From the NCBI RefSeq assembly GCF_040649515.1, contig NZ_JBEZFP010000034.1, forward strand, positions 1-64,000: a DNA stretch of 64,000 bases. The letters are read 5' to 3'. Position 1 is the first letter of the stretch. Every line of letters starts with the position of its first letter. The stretch is from Yinghuangia elevatio (lineage in GTDB: Bacteria; Actinomycetota; Actinomycetes; Streptomycetales; Streptomycetaceae). Shown piece after piece: positions 32,653-43,200 of this stretch. Under the pieces are notes generated by a model. The model worked only from the letters and a program-made list of their open reading frames with translations. It searched no databases and had not been told where the DNA came from. Position numbers and translations under genes: made by a program.

Positions 32653-32762
32653 GATGGCAGGGATCTCAGCACGCCCGACTCACCCGGGGTTCGGTGCCAC
32701 CGCGATCCTGGTGCGCGGCCCCGGTGAAACCCTGTCGGGCAGGCGCGATATAGATCGTTCGC

Positions 32763-33000
32763 ATGACAGAGCAGACACCACACCCGACCCCTGCCGCCGT
32801 CCGCGACCTGGCCGCAGCCTTTCGGGAGGCTTGGCGCGAACCTCTGCTGGGCTGGCCCGCGGTCTTGGCATGGGAGACGAAGCACGCGGTGGTGTTGCCA
32901 GACCCCTACCGAACCTTCGTCGCGACCGTTGCGAACGGCTTGTCACTCGGTCCGCCCGAGTACGGACTGCTTGCGCTGGGCTGGCTTCCTCACGCAGTCC
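32763..33000 (+). pseudogene. Truncated SUKH (SMI1/KNR4-type) immunity-like gene
   Basis: From ATG 32763 the frame encodes REAWREPLLGWPAVLAWETK, then HAVVLPDPYRTFVATVANGL and GPPEYGLLALGWLP. This is the N-terminal half of a SUKH-superfamily protein, a group known as immunity proteins against polymorphic toxins. After about residue 78 the similarity stops and the frame runs into the 3' end of the RHS gene on the opposite strand. The C-terminal half is not found elsewhere. The break lies within 60 bases of the RHS stop codon, so one event may have placed the RHS locus here. Confidence 0.65.
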
Positions 33001-33057
33001 TAGCGGAGGTAGAGCCTTGCTTGTCGCAGGGTGCTGGCGCACGGGCTTCCCCCCTGG

Positions 33058-36000
33058 TCACGCCCACTCTCGCGGTTTCGGACATGAAACCAAGCAGAAT
33101 GGGTCGACCACATTTAGAAACGTCTCTACGGAGCCATCGACGACGCCGTACTTGTAGACATTGTCGATCCACAGTATCCCCGCGCCCACGCCGTTGAGAG
33201 TGTTGAGTCTGCCGGGCCCCCTTAGGACGGGCCCCGAGGCCGCCCCGCCGCCCTTTGTGGGAGGTTTCGCGCGCGGATTCTCCGGACCATTGAACTGGGA
33301 GGCCCAGCTTCCGCTGTCGAATGATCCGTCAGGCACGATGATGCGAACGCGCGGGTCTCCACCCAGGTGCGCATGCAACTCTCGGGCTTGGTTGAGATCC
33401 GCCGACACGAATACGACAGCGTGCGCCTGATGTTTTGAGTTCTCAGGAAGCTTGCCGGTTACCGTTTGAGCCGAGTGTGTGACCGATGTGCCAGGCTTCG
33501 TGGTCGTTGCGTCCATCGACAAGACGTTTACAATTTTCCCATTTCGCCATTCCACCAGTATGAAGTCCGACGTGGTCCCTGTTATTACGCGGTTCCCGTT
33601 CGCATCTCGGACGTAGCCCTTGGGCACGAGTGGCTTGGCGTCTTCCTGATAGAAGAGCTGATAGCCATTTCCTGCATTCAGGGACCTTCCTGAATTTTTT
33701 AGTTCCTCTTGCAGGTAGGCGAAGGCCGCACGGGAATGATCATTGTCGCCATCCGTGGCGATTTTGTGGGGAACGCCGTTGCCGTCGTAGATCACGCTCT
33801 TGGGCCCCGCTGGCGTATCTACGGTGCCGGGCGTATTGCGCATGCCCATGCTGATCTGCTTGTTGTTGCTCTGATCGATTGCCCTGGATGCAACTTCGTT
33901 GATTGAATCAACGATGGAATCGAACCACGACCGGCCGGTGGGATCACTTAGCGACACCGGATTGTTGTTGGCATATCCGTAGCCCTGCATTTGCAGTGGA
34001 TCGGTGATGTCGATAATCGGGTCGACGCTAATGAAGCGCCCCAGGCCGGGATCATATTCACGGGCGCCCAGGTGCGTCAGGCCAGTGCTAGTGTCCGTTT
34101 TCCCGCCCACGAATCCGCGAGTCCCCGGCCATACATTCGGGACTTGGCCGCGCTGCTGCCCGAAAGGCATGGACTTCCGGCGTAGTACGGGCATTCCAGC
34201 GGAGGCGCCGACGGCGGTCGTCGCGGTCCCGTGATGATCGGTGATAAGGAAGGTAAGCGTCCCTTGCGGTCCGCTGGTACGGACGGCGGTCGGCGCCCCA
34301 GGGTGGCCGTAGTAGCGCTCTGCCGTTATCGTCCCATCACTCCAGGCGATTACTTCAGTGTGTCCCAGAGAAAGCGTGCTGACGGTTCCAGCAGAGCTCG
34401 CGGTTCGGCCGATTAGGCGGTTTCCATCCGCGTCGTATATGTACTCGGTGTTGTCCGAATCTTCACTGACACGCTCCAGGCGGCCTTCGGTGTCCCACAG
34501 GAGCTGCTGTTCACGCCCGTTTATGGTGCGACTACGTGTGTTGCCGGCGGCATCGTACGTGTAGCTTCCGGTGCTCGGCGTCTGCCCACTGGAGGCCACC
34601 GAACTCACCTGGTGTTTGTTCCCGCTCGGTGCTGGCGGATAGGTGTAAGTGCGCAGTGAGTCCGCAGCCGTGTCGCCGTTCGGTGCGTGACTCTTCTCGG
34701 TGAGACGATTGCCCAACGCATCGAAGGTGTACGAGGTCCAATACGCGTCCGGGCCGCCGACGCTCCCGCTGGGCCCGGTCGTCGGGCCGGTTGAGCACTG
34801 GTTCGTCGAGGTCCACGCCTCGGTCATGCGACGCAGTGTGTCGAAGGCAAAGCACTGGAAGTCTTCGACGATTCCCCCGTTAGGACCGGGAGTTCGCTCG
34901 TTGATCGAGGTGAGGTTGTCTGCTTTGTCGTACCGATATCGTGTTTCTCCGACGAGGTACGGCCCGGCTTCCCGATGCGTTGTCGAGCTCAGGATTTGGC
35001 CGGTGTGCTCGTCGTAGGTGGCGGTCGTCCACAGCCGCGTCGGGGCGGCACCCGACTGGGTTCGCAGTACCTCTCCATAGGGACTGTAGATGACGTCTGA
35101 CGTGTACCACGAGTGCCCAGAGGTGGAGATCGGAAGGCCGTCCGAGCTGTAGCGGGTGACGACGCGCTCTGTCGGGAGACCGCCAGCGCTCGGCAGCGAA
35201 ACCTCGGCGACCTTCCCGGTCAGGGTGTAAGTCTGAGTGGTGGTGTACGTCCCCTTGAGAGCGCCCGCGCTGTCGGGGATCGTCACAGCGGTGCCAAGCG
35301 GTCGGTACTCGCGGTCGTAACCGGTGACTGCGTTGACGTATTGGTCGGCGCCGTCATAGCGCACGGACTTCGCCAGTTGGCCGATCCCGCCAGGGGCCGT
35401 GTCATAGAACCATTCGGCGAGTTTGGGACCGTACCGGTCGCTCGCGCGCAACGTGGTCTTACGCCCAACGGCGTCGTAAGTGGTGGCTAGCGTGTTGCCT
35501 CGAGCGTCGGTTGAACCAATCAGACGTCCGCCGTTGTCGTAAGAGAACGTCGTGATGCCCTTATCCGGGTCCTCGGACTCGACCATGAGTCCTCGGGCAT
35601 CGAACTTCCACTTCCAAATATTGCCTGCAGGGTCGGTCGCTCTGATGCGATCGCCCCGAATGTCGTATGCGTAGGTGGTGCTGGAGTATGTCGTCCGGGC
35701 GGCGTTCGTGAATTGATCGATGCGTGTGGTCCGGCCGTGAACGTCCGTCCAAGTCCGCGAAGCCGTTCCTCCGGGCGGCGGGATCACCGTCGTCTGATCT
35801 CCGCCGTAACGCTTTTCTGTGACCCGGCTGGGCGACTGCGCTCCTCCGTACCAAAGCTCGGCTCTTGTCACCCGGCCGAGGCCGTCGTACGTCGACTCGA
35901 TCCACGTCCGGATCTCTGTGCTGCTTATGGGGATATACAGGGCGGTGCCCGGCTCGCCTGCGGCCAGGTACGCGGTGTTGTTTCTCCGCACACCCCCGCT

Positions 36001-39000
36001 GCCGTTGTAGAGGTTGTCAGTGATCAGCCGTCCTGGGCCGACTGCCTCCGTCTGGGTCTGTCGGGGTCGTAGCAGTCCGTCGTACAGCGTCGTGGTGACC
36101 CCGTAGGTTCCGTCGTCACGCAGTGTCTCAGTCTTAACAGACGTAGCGCGGTCGGCGGAAACCACGTACGTGTGACGCACGTTCGCTGCGGCACCGGCCT
36201 GGTGTTGAGAGGCCTTCCATACAGCGGTTTGTCGTCCAAGAGGATCATAGGCCGTTCTTACGATCAGGCCGTTGGCATCAGCAGTCGATACGACCTGCCC
36301 GCGCCCGGGCTCCATCGTTGAACTGGACTCATGAAGGAGCGGGTTGGTGACTGTCACCAGAGTTGCGCTGCTACTGTCCGCCGGGGTGTAGGTGGTCTTG
36401 GTGACACCGCCGCTGGCGTCGGTCAGGCGTTTGATGCGTCCGTAGATGTCGTATTCCGTGGCGGCGGTTTGAACGTGCGTGCTGCCGGCGCCGTCGATCA
36501 TTCTGGTCGATGACACCTGTCCCTTCAGCGGCGATGCACGCAGGTCGTCGTGCCCGTCGTAGAAGGTCTGTACGTCGCTCACCACGCGTTCGGGGCCTGC
36601 CGTGGCAGCGTCCGCGCACGAACCTGTTGTTGTTCGGACCTGCGCAACCGCGCCGATGATGTTGGCGCTGGTGCTGTTCACATACGTGCTGACAGTGCAC
36701 TGTTCGTCGCCCGCGAAGTCGGGGTTGTTGGGATTCGCGGGGTCTATGAGGCCGCGGTCTTCGACTTGGTGAGGTCGACCGGATGCTGAGTCGAAGCTGA
36801 GCGTCACAGACTCGGTCGTGCGTGTTGGACCACCGGGAACAATGCGCTGTTGCAGTGGGTCGCTGATCGACTCAGTTTTTCGGATGGATGCCAAACCGAG
36901 CCGATAGGCCGTGAGTGCCGGTAGGTCGATTCGGGCGCGGCTGACCGTTTCCTGAGCGCGGGGAATGGAGACCTCACGCACGGCAACCACAGGTGCGGCC
37001 GCGTTCTCCAAGTAGGTGATGACCTCAACCGCCGTGCCCTGGTACGGCAGTAGGTCGTCGGCGACGAAGGCCCCTGTGGAATCGTTTACCTGGACGGACC
37101 GAGTTGCATTGTTCCCAGAAGGGTCCTTGGGCAGCGGGTCGCCGTGCATGCCTCGGAAATAGCGAGTCTCTTTGCGTCCTGCCGCGGTGCGCAGATTGCT
37201 ATCGGTTTCTCCGGTGATGGTTCGTACGTGGGCGTAGCCGCGCCATTCGCTCCATGTGCGGTGCCCAGGCTTGGCGAACTCGCTGTCGTCCTTGGCCCAT
37301 GCCGCTCCGCCCAAGTACTCGTAGCGGGTGAGCACGCGAGGGGCCCCCGTGACGAAGTCTTCCTCAGAGACTTGGGTGACGACGTACTTGTTGAACCACT
37401 CGATCTTGGTCGGATCATCTTGGCCGTCCGGTGCCCAATAGACGGGAAAGCAGCGCGTGGTGTTGTTCTCCGGGGCGGGTTTGGTGACACCAGGGACGCA
37501 GGCAGAGTCAGGCTCGGAGTAGGTGACGACGATGCCGCCGCCGGTCTCAGTGAAGATCTTCGCGACGCGCAGCCGGAGGAACGGCGGACGGTTGTCTTCC
37601 GGTCCGGTCTGACGGTTGGGCATCGCGGCCGCGTTCGCGTGGAAGGTGACCGGGGGCAGCGATGCGAGGGCACCGTCGGGTGCGTGCCCGGTGCGCTGAA
37701 GCGAGTCGAGCCATGCCGGCGGGTTGGTGTCGTACTGGGCGTCGAGGAAGTTGTGCTTGAGCTCGAACGAGTCAACAGGGCGGTAGGTGTTCGCACCGGG
37801 GGCGGTGGCGACCTGAGTGGTGATGGTGGTCAGCCACTTGCGCGTCCAGAACGTCGGCCCGCTGACCATGCACTTGCCGGTCTCCTTGCACATGGAGTCG
37901 ACCGGGACGTCAGGCCAGTGCAGGCCGTCTTCGCTGTGCTTGGTGAACTTGGCATCCGAGCAGTCGAACTCTGGTGTGCGCAGGCAGCGTTCGTCGACCG
38001 TGAAGGAGACCTTCGCGGCGGCGGGCTTGGTGTACACCGCGTCGTTACGCAGGCCGTACTCGATGCGGTCTAGCCAACCGCCGCGCACGTACGGCTTGGG
38101 CTGGTCGGTCTTGCCGGCCTTGGCGTACCAGTTCTTCTCCTGCTTCCAGTACATGGCCATGGCATTGCCGCGGGTGTCCTCGACGTAGTCGAGGTTCCAG
38201 CGCCACGCCTGGTCACACGCTGAGTTCTCGTAGATCGCCTGGTGACAGGGCTCGTCGGCTTGATTGCCGAACACAGGGACTGTCCAGGCGGATTCCGTGG
38301 TCGGGTTCCCAGGCACCCAGCCAGGCAGCCGATTGAGACCGAAGTGGTATCTGGTGCCGTCCGGGGTGGTGACGAGCCAGTACTCGTTGTTGTCGTCCCC
38401 GTTGGTTGTATCGAACTTCTGCTCGACGCGGGTGCCATCGTCACGCTGCGGCTTCCAGACACCGGAGGCGTCGTCCTTGACCAGGGGCACGGTAGATCCG
38501 TTGAGTGACATGACGGCGTTCTCGCTGCCCCAGCAAAGGTCACCCGTCTTCTTGGTGGTGTTACTTCCTGTTTTGTCGTCCACGCAACTGCGGTAAGTGC
38601 GCTCTATGAAGCCGGGATGATAGTCCCAGCCGTCGCCCACCCAAGATGCCTGGTTGTTGGTCGTCGATGTGCGTCCGTCCACCGACTGCGACGAGTAGCT
38701 CAGAGACACCGAGGGTTTAAGGCCAGCAGTCGGCGGTGTGGTGATCGGGTACGACCAGGCGAACCCGCCGGACGAGCCGCCAGCGGTCCACTTACCGGAC
38801 GGCTGCAGCGAGGTGGCCTTGTAGTTGCCGGCTTCGCCGGATTCACCACCCACAGCAGCCAAGACCATGGCACCCCCCGTTGAGGCCGTGGCCGAGGTGA
38901 CTGCTTCGCTATCTGCCTGAGCAGTCGCCACTGGCGAATCGGGTGCTGCTACAGAGGCGGTGACCTCGTTGGTGGTGCCGTTGTTGGCAGAGGGGACCTC

Positions 39001-39732
39001 CACCGCTTCCGAACAACCCGCCACCTCGGGTGTTGTCAGAAAGCACTCGGGAAGCCGCACGAAGCGCAAGCGGGATCCCCAGCCAGCGCCGTAGAGCTGT
39101 TCGAAAGTTTCGTACTTGAGCTTGAGATCGACGGGCGTCGCGTCGGGCGACGGCTCCAGCTTCATGATGACGCCGTCGATGCCAGCGGCCTCGGTCTCCG
39201 CGCGAGTGGGCACGGTGACGGTCCATGTCCCGGATGCCGTTGTGGTCTCCGCCGTCGTGGTGACACTCGCCTGGACTCCGGACGGCGTTGCCGTCTGGGC
39301 TGGGCCGACCCACAGGGGCAGCGAAGCGACCTGCTGCATGTCGGTCGACGACGTCTCCACGGTGGTCGCCGAGTTCGGAGCTACACCCTGTGTGCCGCCT
39401 GCGTTGAGGACGATATGGTCCGTTCCGCCATCGATTGGGGTGATACGCGTGGGAGCGTATTCCTCTTGAGTCCCGGGAGCGACCGGCATCTGGAAGGTGG
39501 CCGTACTGTCAGCCCCCGGAACGGTTATGTCCTTTTGCAGTTCGGGTAGCTCGACTTCGGTGCGGGCCGGGTTGCTCCGGCCTGCGAACGCCTCAGCGGG
39601 AACAAGCGTCACCGTGAGCAACGCCGCGGTCGAGACCGCGATCAGTCGCAGTGGACGCCTGACTTCACGCACGCCGCCGTCGGCGAAACGGCGAAATCCG
39701 CGCCAGCGCACCGCAAACCCAAGACCGAACAC
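33058..39732 (-). CDS. Secreted RHS/YD-repeat polymorphic toxin
   Basis: The 2,224-residue protein has a signal peptide (hydrophobic LIAVSTAALLTVTLVPA, cleavage after AFA near residue 50). A long N-terminal region follows, including LKPSVSLSYSSQSVDGRTST, then many YD repeats (YDPLGRQTAVW, YDIRGDRIRATDPAGN) and the RHS core end LGAREYDPGLGRFISVDPI with DPTGRSW near residue 1935. The RHS cage holds a C-terminal toxin of about 290 residues, whose DNA is lower in G+C than the core. The tip has SDFILVEWRNGKIVNVLSMD and KHQAHAVVFVSADLNQARE, perhaps a nuclease of CdiA-tip type. GTG 39732 follows TGGGGGC. No same-strand immunity gene is seen. Confidence 0.85.
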   Translation of the reverse strand: MFGLGFAVRWRGFRRFADGGVREVRRPLRLIAVSTAALLTVTLVPAEAFAGRSNPARTEVELPELQKDITVPGADSTATFQMPVAPGTQEEYAPTRITPIDGGTDHIVLNAGGTQGVAPNSATTVETSSTDMQQVASLPLWVGPAQTATPSGVQASVTTTAETTTASGTWTVTVPTRAETEAAGIDGVIMKLEPSPDATPVDLKLKYETFEQLYGAGWGSRLRFVRLPECFLTTPEVAGCSEAVEVPSANNGTTNEVTASVAAPDSPVATAQADSEAVTSATASTGGAMVLAAVGGESGEAGNYKATSLQPSGKWTAGGSSGGFAWSYPITTPPTAGLKPSVSLSYSSQSVDGRTSTTNNQASWVGDGWDYHPGFIERTYRSCVDDKTGSNTTKKTGDLCWGSENAVMSLNGSTVPLVKDDASGVWKPQRDDGTRVEQKFDTTNGDDNNEYWLVTTPDGTRYHFGLNRLPGWVPGNPTTESAWTVPVFGNQADEPCHQAIYENSACDQAWRWNLDYVEDTRGNAMAMYWKQEKNWYAKAGKTDQPKPYVRGGWLDRIEYGLRNDAVYTKPAAAKVSFTVDERCLRTPEFDCSDAKFTKHSEDGLHWPDVPVDSMCKETGKCMVSGPTFWTRKWLTTITTQVATAPGANTYRPVDSFELKHNFLDAQYDTNPPAWLDSLQRTGHAPDGALASLPPVTFHANAAAMPNRQTGPEDNRPPFLRLRVAKIFTETGGGIVVTYSEPDSACVPGVTKPAPENNTTRCFPVYWAPDGQDDPTKIEWFNKYVVTQVSEEDFVTGAPRVLTRYEYLGGAAWAKDDSEFAKPGHRTWSEWRGYAHVRTITGETDSNLRTAAGRKETRYFRGMHGDPLPKDPSGNNATRSVQVNDSTGAFVADDLLPYQGTAVEVITYLENAAAPVVAVREVSIPRAQETVSRARIDLPALTAYRLGLASIRKTESISDPLQQRIVPGGPTRTTESVTLSFDSASGRPHQVEDRGLIDPANPNNPDFAGDEQCTVSTYVNSTSANIIGAVAQVRTTTGSCADAATAGPERVVSDVQTFYDGHDDLRASPLKGQVSSTRMIDGAGSTHVQTAATEYDIYGRIKRLTDASGGVTKTTYTPADSSSATLVTVTNPLLHESSSTMEPGRGQVVSTADANGLIVRTAYDPLGRQTAVWKASQHQAGAAANVRHTYVVSADRATSVKTETLRDDGTYGVTTTLYDGLLRPRQTQTEAVGPGRLITDNLYNGSGGVRRNNTAYLAAGEPGTALYIPISSTEIRTWIESTYDGLGRVTRAELWYGGAQSPSRVTEKRYGGDQTTVIPPPGGTASRTWTDVHGRTTRIDQFTNAARTTYSSTTYAYDIRGDRIRATDPAGNIWKWKFDARGLMVESEDPDKGITTFSYDNGGRLIGSTDARGNTLATTYDAVGRKTTLRASDRYGPKLAEWFYDTAPGGIGQLAKSVRYDGADQYVNAVTGYDREYRPLGTAVTIPDSAGALKGTYTTTQTYTLTGKVAEVSLPSAGGLPTERVVTRYSSDGLPISTSGHSWYTSDVIYSPYGEVLRTQSGAAPTRLWTTATYDEHTGQILSSTTHREAGPYLVGETRYRYDKADNLTSINERTPGPNGGIVEDFQCFAFDTLRRMTEAWTSTNQCSTGPTTGPSGSVGGPDAYWTSYTFDALGNRLTEKSHAPNGDTAADSLRTYTYPPAPSGNKHQVSSVASSGQTPSTGSYTYDAAGNTRSRTINGREQQLLWDTEGRLERVSEDSDNTEYIYDADGNRLIGRTASSAGTVSTLSLGHTEVIAWSDGTITAERYYGHPGAPTAVRTSGPQGTLTFLITDHHGTATTAVGASAGMPVLRRKSMPFGQQRGQVPNVWPGTRGFVGGKTDTSTGLTHLGAREYDPGLGRFISVDPIIDITDPLQMQGYGYANNNPVSLSDPTGRSWFDSIVDSINEVASRAIDQSNNKQISMGMRNTPGTVDTPAGPKSVIYDGNGVPHKIATDGDNDHSRAAFAYLQEELKNSGRSLNAGNGYQLFYQEDAKPLVPKGYVRDANGNRVITGTTSDFILVEWRNGKIVNVLSMDATTTKPGTSVTHSAQTVTGKLPENSKHQAHAVVFVSADLNQARELHAHLGGDPRVRIIVPDGSFDSGSWASQFNGPENPRAKPPTKGGGAASGPVLRGPGRLNTLNGVGAGILWIDNVYKYGVVDGSVETFLNVVDPFCLVSCPKPREWA

Positions 39733-40232
39733 GTGGAATAGCCCCCAAAGACCCCGGGCACAGCGAATGCCCCCCAGCCCACACGAGTGGCGCTGATCTT
39801 GGCCGATAAGTCGATTCCCTGGCAATGATCAGATTGAGATCTTGGTGGACCGCACGCGAGATCCAGCCGTTCCGGTTGCCCGAATTATTCTATATTTTCT
39901 TTTTGTTCGTCGTAAATCGGGCGCAGATTGATCGAAACTTGGCTGGAACAAGCGCTCCTTGGCGAGTTCTACGCCACGGACAGACCTTGATCGGCACGCT
40001 GTGGAGGCGATAGGACTCACCGCGAGACTTGCGGCGGGTTTGTTGACTTGATGCCTTGGTGCTCTGGTCCTGAGTTCGTTGCGCCCTGTTGCATTCGTTC
40101 TTCCTTTGTGGCTCCGGGTGCAGGTGGCGTGCCGTCTCCCGCGAAAGCGGCGCCAGGCGGGGTGGGCAGGTCCGCAGTTGACCTTGGGTGGGGATTTTCA
40201 CGTTGACATCACGGATGCGCCGGTGATGTCCC
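39733..40232. promoter_or_regulatory. Divergent region between the RHS and LGFP genes
   Basis: About 500 bases separate the two divergent secreted-protein genes. The segment near 39870-39930 is unusually A+T-rich (GAATTATTCTATATTTTC) and probably holds one or both promoters. I could not assign clean boxes. No small gene is convincing. Shared control of the two surface proteins is likely but inferred. Confidence 0.4.
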
Positions 40233-43200
40233 TTGACGAAGGGGGCGGGGGCTTTGTCGTTGTCGGCCAAGCGTTTTCTGTGGCCTGGCAGTTGGCCGGG
40301 TAAGCGGGCTGGGGCGGTTGTCGCCGCAGTCGTCGCGTCTGCGCTGGGGGTCGGCACGCTGACCGTACTGGTCGACGACGAAGGCAACAGCGACGGTGCA
40401 TCGGTTGCCGGCCCTGCGCCGATCGACGAGAACGAGGCCCAGCGCCGTGCCCGAGTGACGGGGCAACCCGTGCGCGTGGAGACGTCGTTGACGGCGACGA
40501 GCACGACGATGGCGAACCCGGACGGGTCGTTCACCTGGACGCAGCACGTGCTGCCTATCCGGGTGAAGGCCGGAACCAGGTGGACGGACGTCGACACGAC
40601 GCTGACAGCGGTGCCAGGCGGGTTCGCCACACGGTCGACGACGACGAAACTCGTCTTCGGCGCCGGTGGTTCGGCCGCGTCGGTTCCGGTCGGCGCGGCA
40701 GCCCGGAACGCGCCGCCGCGCCTGTCGGCTGCGGACCCGTCAGCTGCGCCGACACCGGCCAGTTCTGTTCCGCCGCCAGCCGAACCAGACACGATGCCGT
40801 CACTGCCCGAGACAGGCGAGAGCGCCCATGTCCCGGTGGTGACGGCGTCGCCGACCGCGTCTGTTCCGACACAGCCCACATCCCCTGCCGCAACCGCGTC
40901 GTCGGACGATGCCGCGACCGCAGAACTCGCCGCTGGGAATGATGCTTTGCCGCCAGGCGCGTTGCTTCGGATGACGTCGCCGGAAGGCAAGTCGTTCACG
41001 CTGATGTGGCCGAACGGGGCGCTGCCGACCGCGGAGGTGGCCGGGGACCGGGCTCTATACCCGGAGGTCTTTCCCGGGGTGGACCTGGTGCTGACGGCGC
41101 GGGACGGCGGGTTCTCCCAGGTGCTTGTGGTCAAGGACCGCCAAGCCGCGGGCAGCCCGCAGGTCGCACAGCTGGGTTACCAACTGTCCTCCGCGGAGCT
41201 GTGGTTCACCCACGATGCCGAGTCCGGTGTTGTGCGTGCGGTCGACGCGGCCGGTGGGGTGGTGGCGGCGTCGCCGACGCCGTTTATGTGGGACTCCTCC
41301 GGCCACACCCCGACCAGCCGCTGGGCCGAACGCGAAGCCGCGCTCTCCCAGCCCCCCGCAACACCGACCACGCCGGCCGACTCCGCCTCTGCTCCCTCCG
41401 GGCCGTCCGACACCTCCCCTACACCCGTACCATCGTCGTCCGGACCTGCGATGCCGCCGGTGTCCGGGACGCTGGCGCTACCAGGGCTGGGTGGCCCGGA
41501 GCCAGGCACGCGTGAGGCCGTGGTGGCCTCGCGGTTGGACGGGAACGTGCTACGCCTGACGCCGGACCAAGGGCTGCTGACCTCATCCGAGACGGTGTTC
41601 CCGGTGTTCGTGGACCCGTCGTTCTGGTCGAAGCAGGCCGGGTGGACCCTGGCGTACAAGAAGTTCCCCAACTCCTCCTTCTGGATGGGCGCGAACTTCA
41701 ACGGCGGCACCACCACCGCCCGGATCGGGCACGAGAACGACACCAGCGGCACCGCGCAGTCGTTCTTCCGGATGTCGTTCGACCCGAACCTGCTGGCCGG
41801 GGCGGTGTTCAGCTCGTCGACGTTCCGGATCCTGGAGACCCACGCGTGGTCGTGCCAGGCCCGCGCGGTGGACCTGCACCACACCGGCCCGATCAACGAG
41901 GGCACCACCTGGACGAACAAGCCCGCCCCGGGCATCCTCCAGCAGTCGGTGAACGCCGCGAAGGGCTACAACGCGAACTGCCCCGGCGACTACCTGGCGT
42001 TCAACACCCTCAACGCCGCGACCATGGCCCGCGACAGCGGGTGGGGCGACGTGACGCTCGTGCTGAAGGCGCAGAACGAGAACGACACGTTCGCGTGGAA
42101 GAAGTTCGCGGTCAATCCGAGCATGGAGATCGTCTACAACCGTCCGCCGTGGCACTCCGGCGCCATCGGCACCTCCCCGGGAGGGGCGTGCCGCACCGAC
42201 GCAGGCAACGTGATCGCCGACAACGACGTGCGCATCTACGCCCACAACGCGGACCCGGACGGCAACCTGGACGGGGTGTTCATGCGGATCTGGGACGAGA
42301 CCACCGGCGTACGCATCTTCGACGACTGGGCCCCGCTGGCAGGCAACGGCTGGATCAACTACGACATCCTCCACACCCGGTTGAGGGACGGGTCGACGTA
42401 CGCCTACACGTTCGATCCGCACGACAGCTCCGGGCTGTTCGCCGGCCCCACCGGGTTCCCCGGCGCGATCAACAACCCGTGCCGGTTCAAGGTCGACAAG
42501 TCCGCCCCCAACGCTCCGTCGGTGACCTCGCCGCAGTACAAGGCGGGCTCGGATGCGGCGTGGCCCGAGGGCGCGGAGTACGGCACCCTCGGCGAGTTCA
42601 CGTTCGGTGCGAACGGCACCGCAGACACCCTCGAGTACGCCTACAGCTTCGACACGAACAACTTCCAGAACCGGGTCAAGGCCCCCGCACCCGGCAAGGC
42701 CTCCACCATCCGCGCGACTCCCGCGCACGCCGGGCCCGCGCAGTTGTACGTGAAGGCGATCGACAAGGTCGGCAACTGGTCCGGGCAGACGGTCTACAGC
42801 TTCTTCGTGGAGCCGCGCGACCAGGTCGACGGGCCGATGGACTTCACCGGCGACCAGAAGCCGGACCTCGCCCTGGTCAACGCGGGAGGCGACCTGCAGG
42901 TGTTCCCGTCGTTCTCCGGTGGGAAGCTCAACAAGCCGATCAACGGCACCCGCACCGACGACGGCGCGGGCAACGTGCACAACCAGGTCCCTGCCGGGTA
43001 CTTCACCAACGCCCTGACCACCTACCACGGCGACTGGTGGGGCGCGGACGGGTTCCAGGACCTCATCGCGCGGATGCCCGACGGGAAACTGTGGGTCTAC
43101 CCCGGCAACGGCCGCGGCGCCGTCGACACCGCCGCCCGCATCGAACTGCTCCTCCCCCCAGGGTCACCGGCGCCGTCCGCGCTCACGCAGATCCTCGCGC

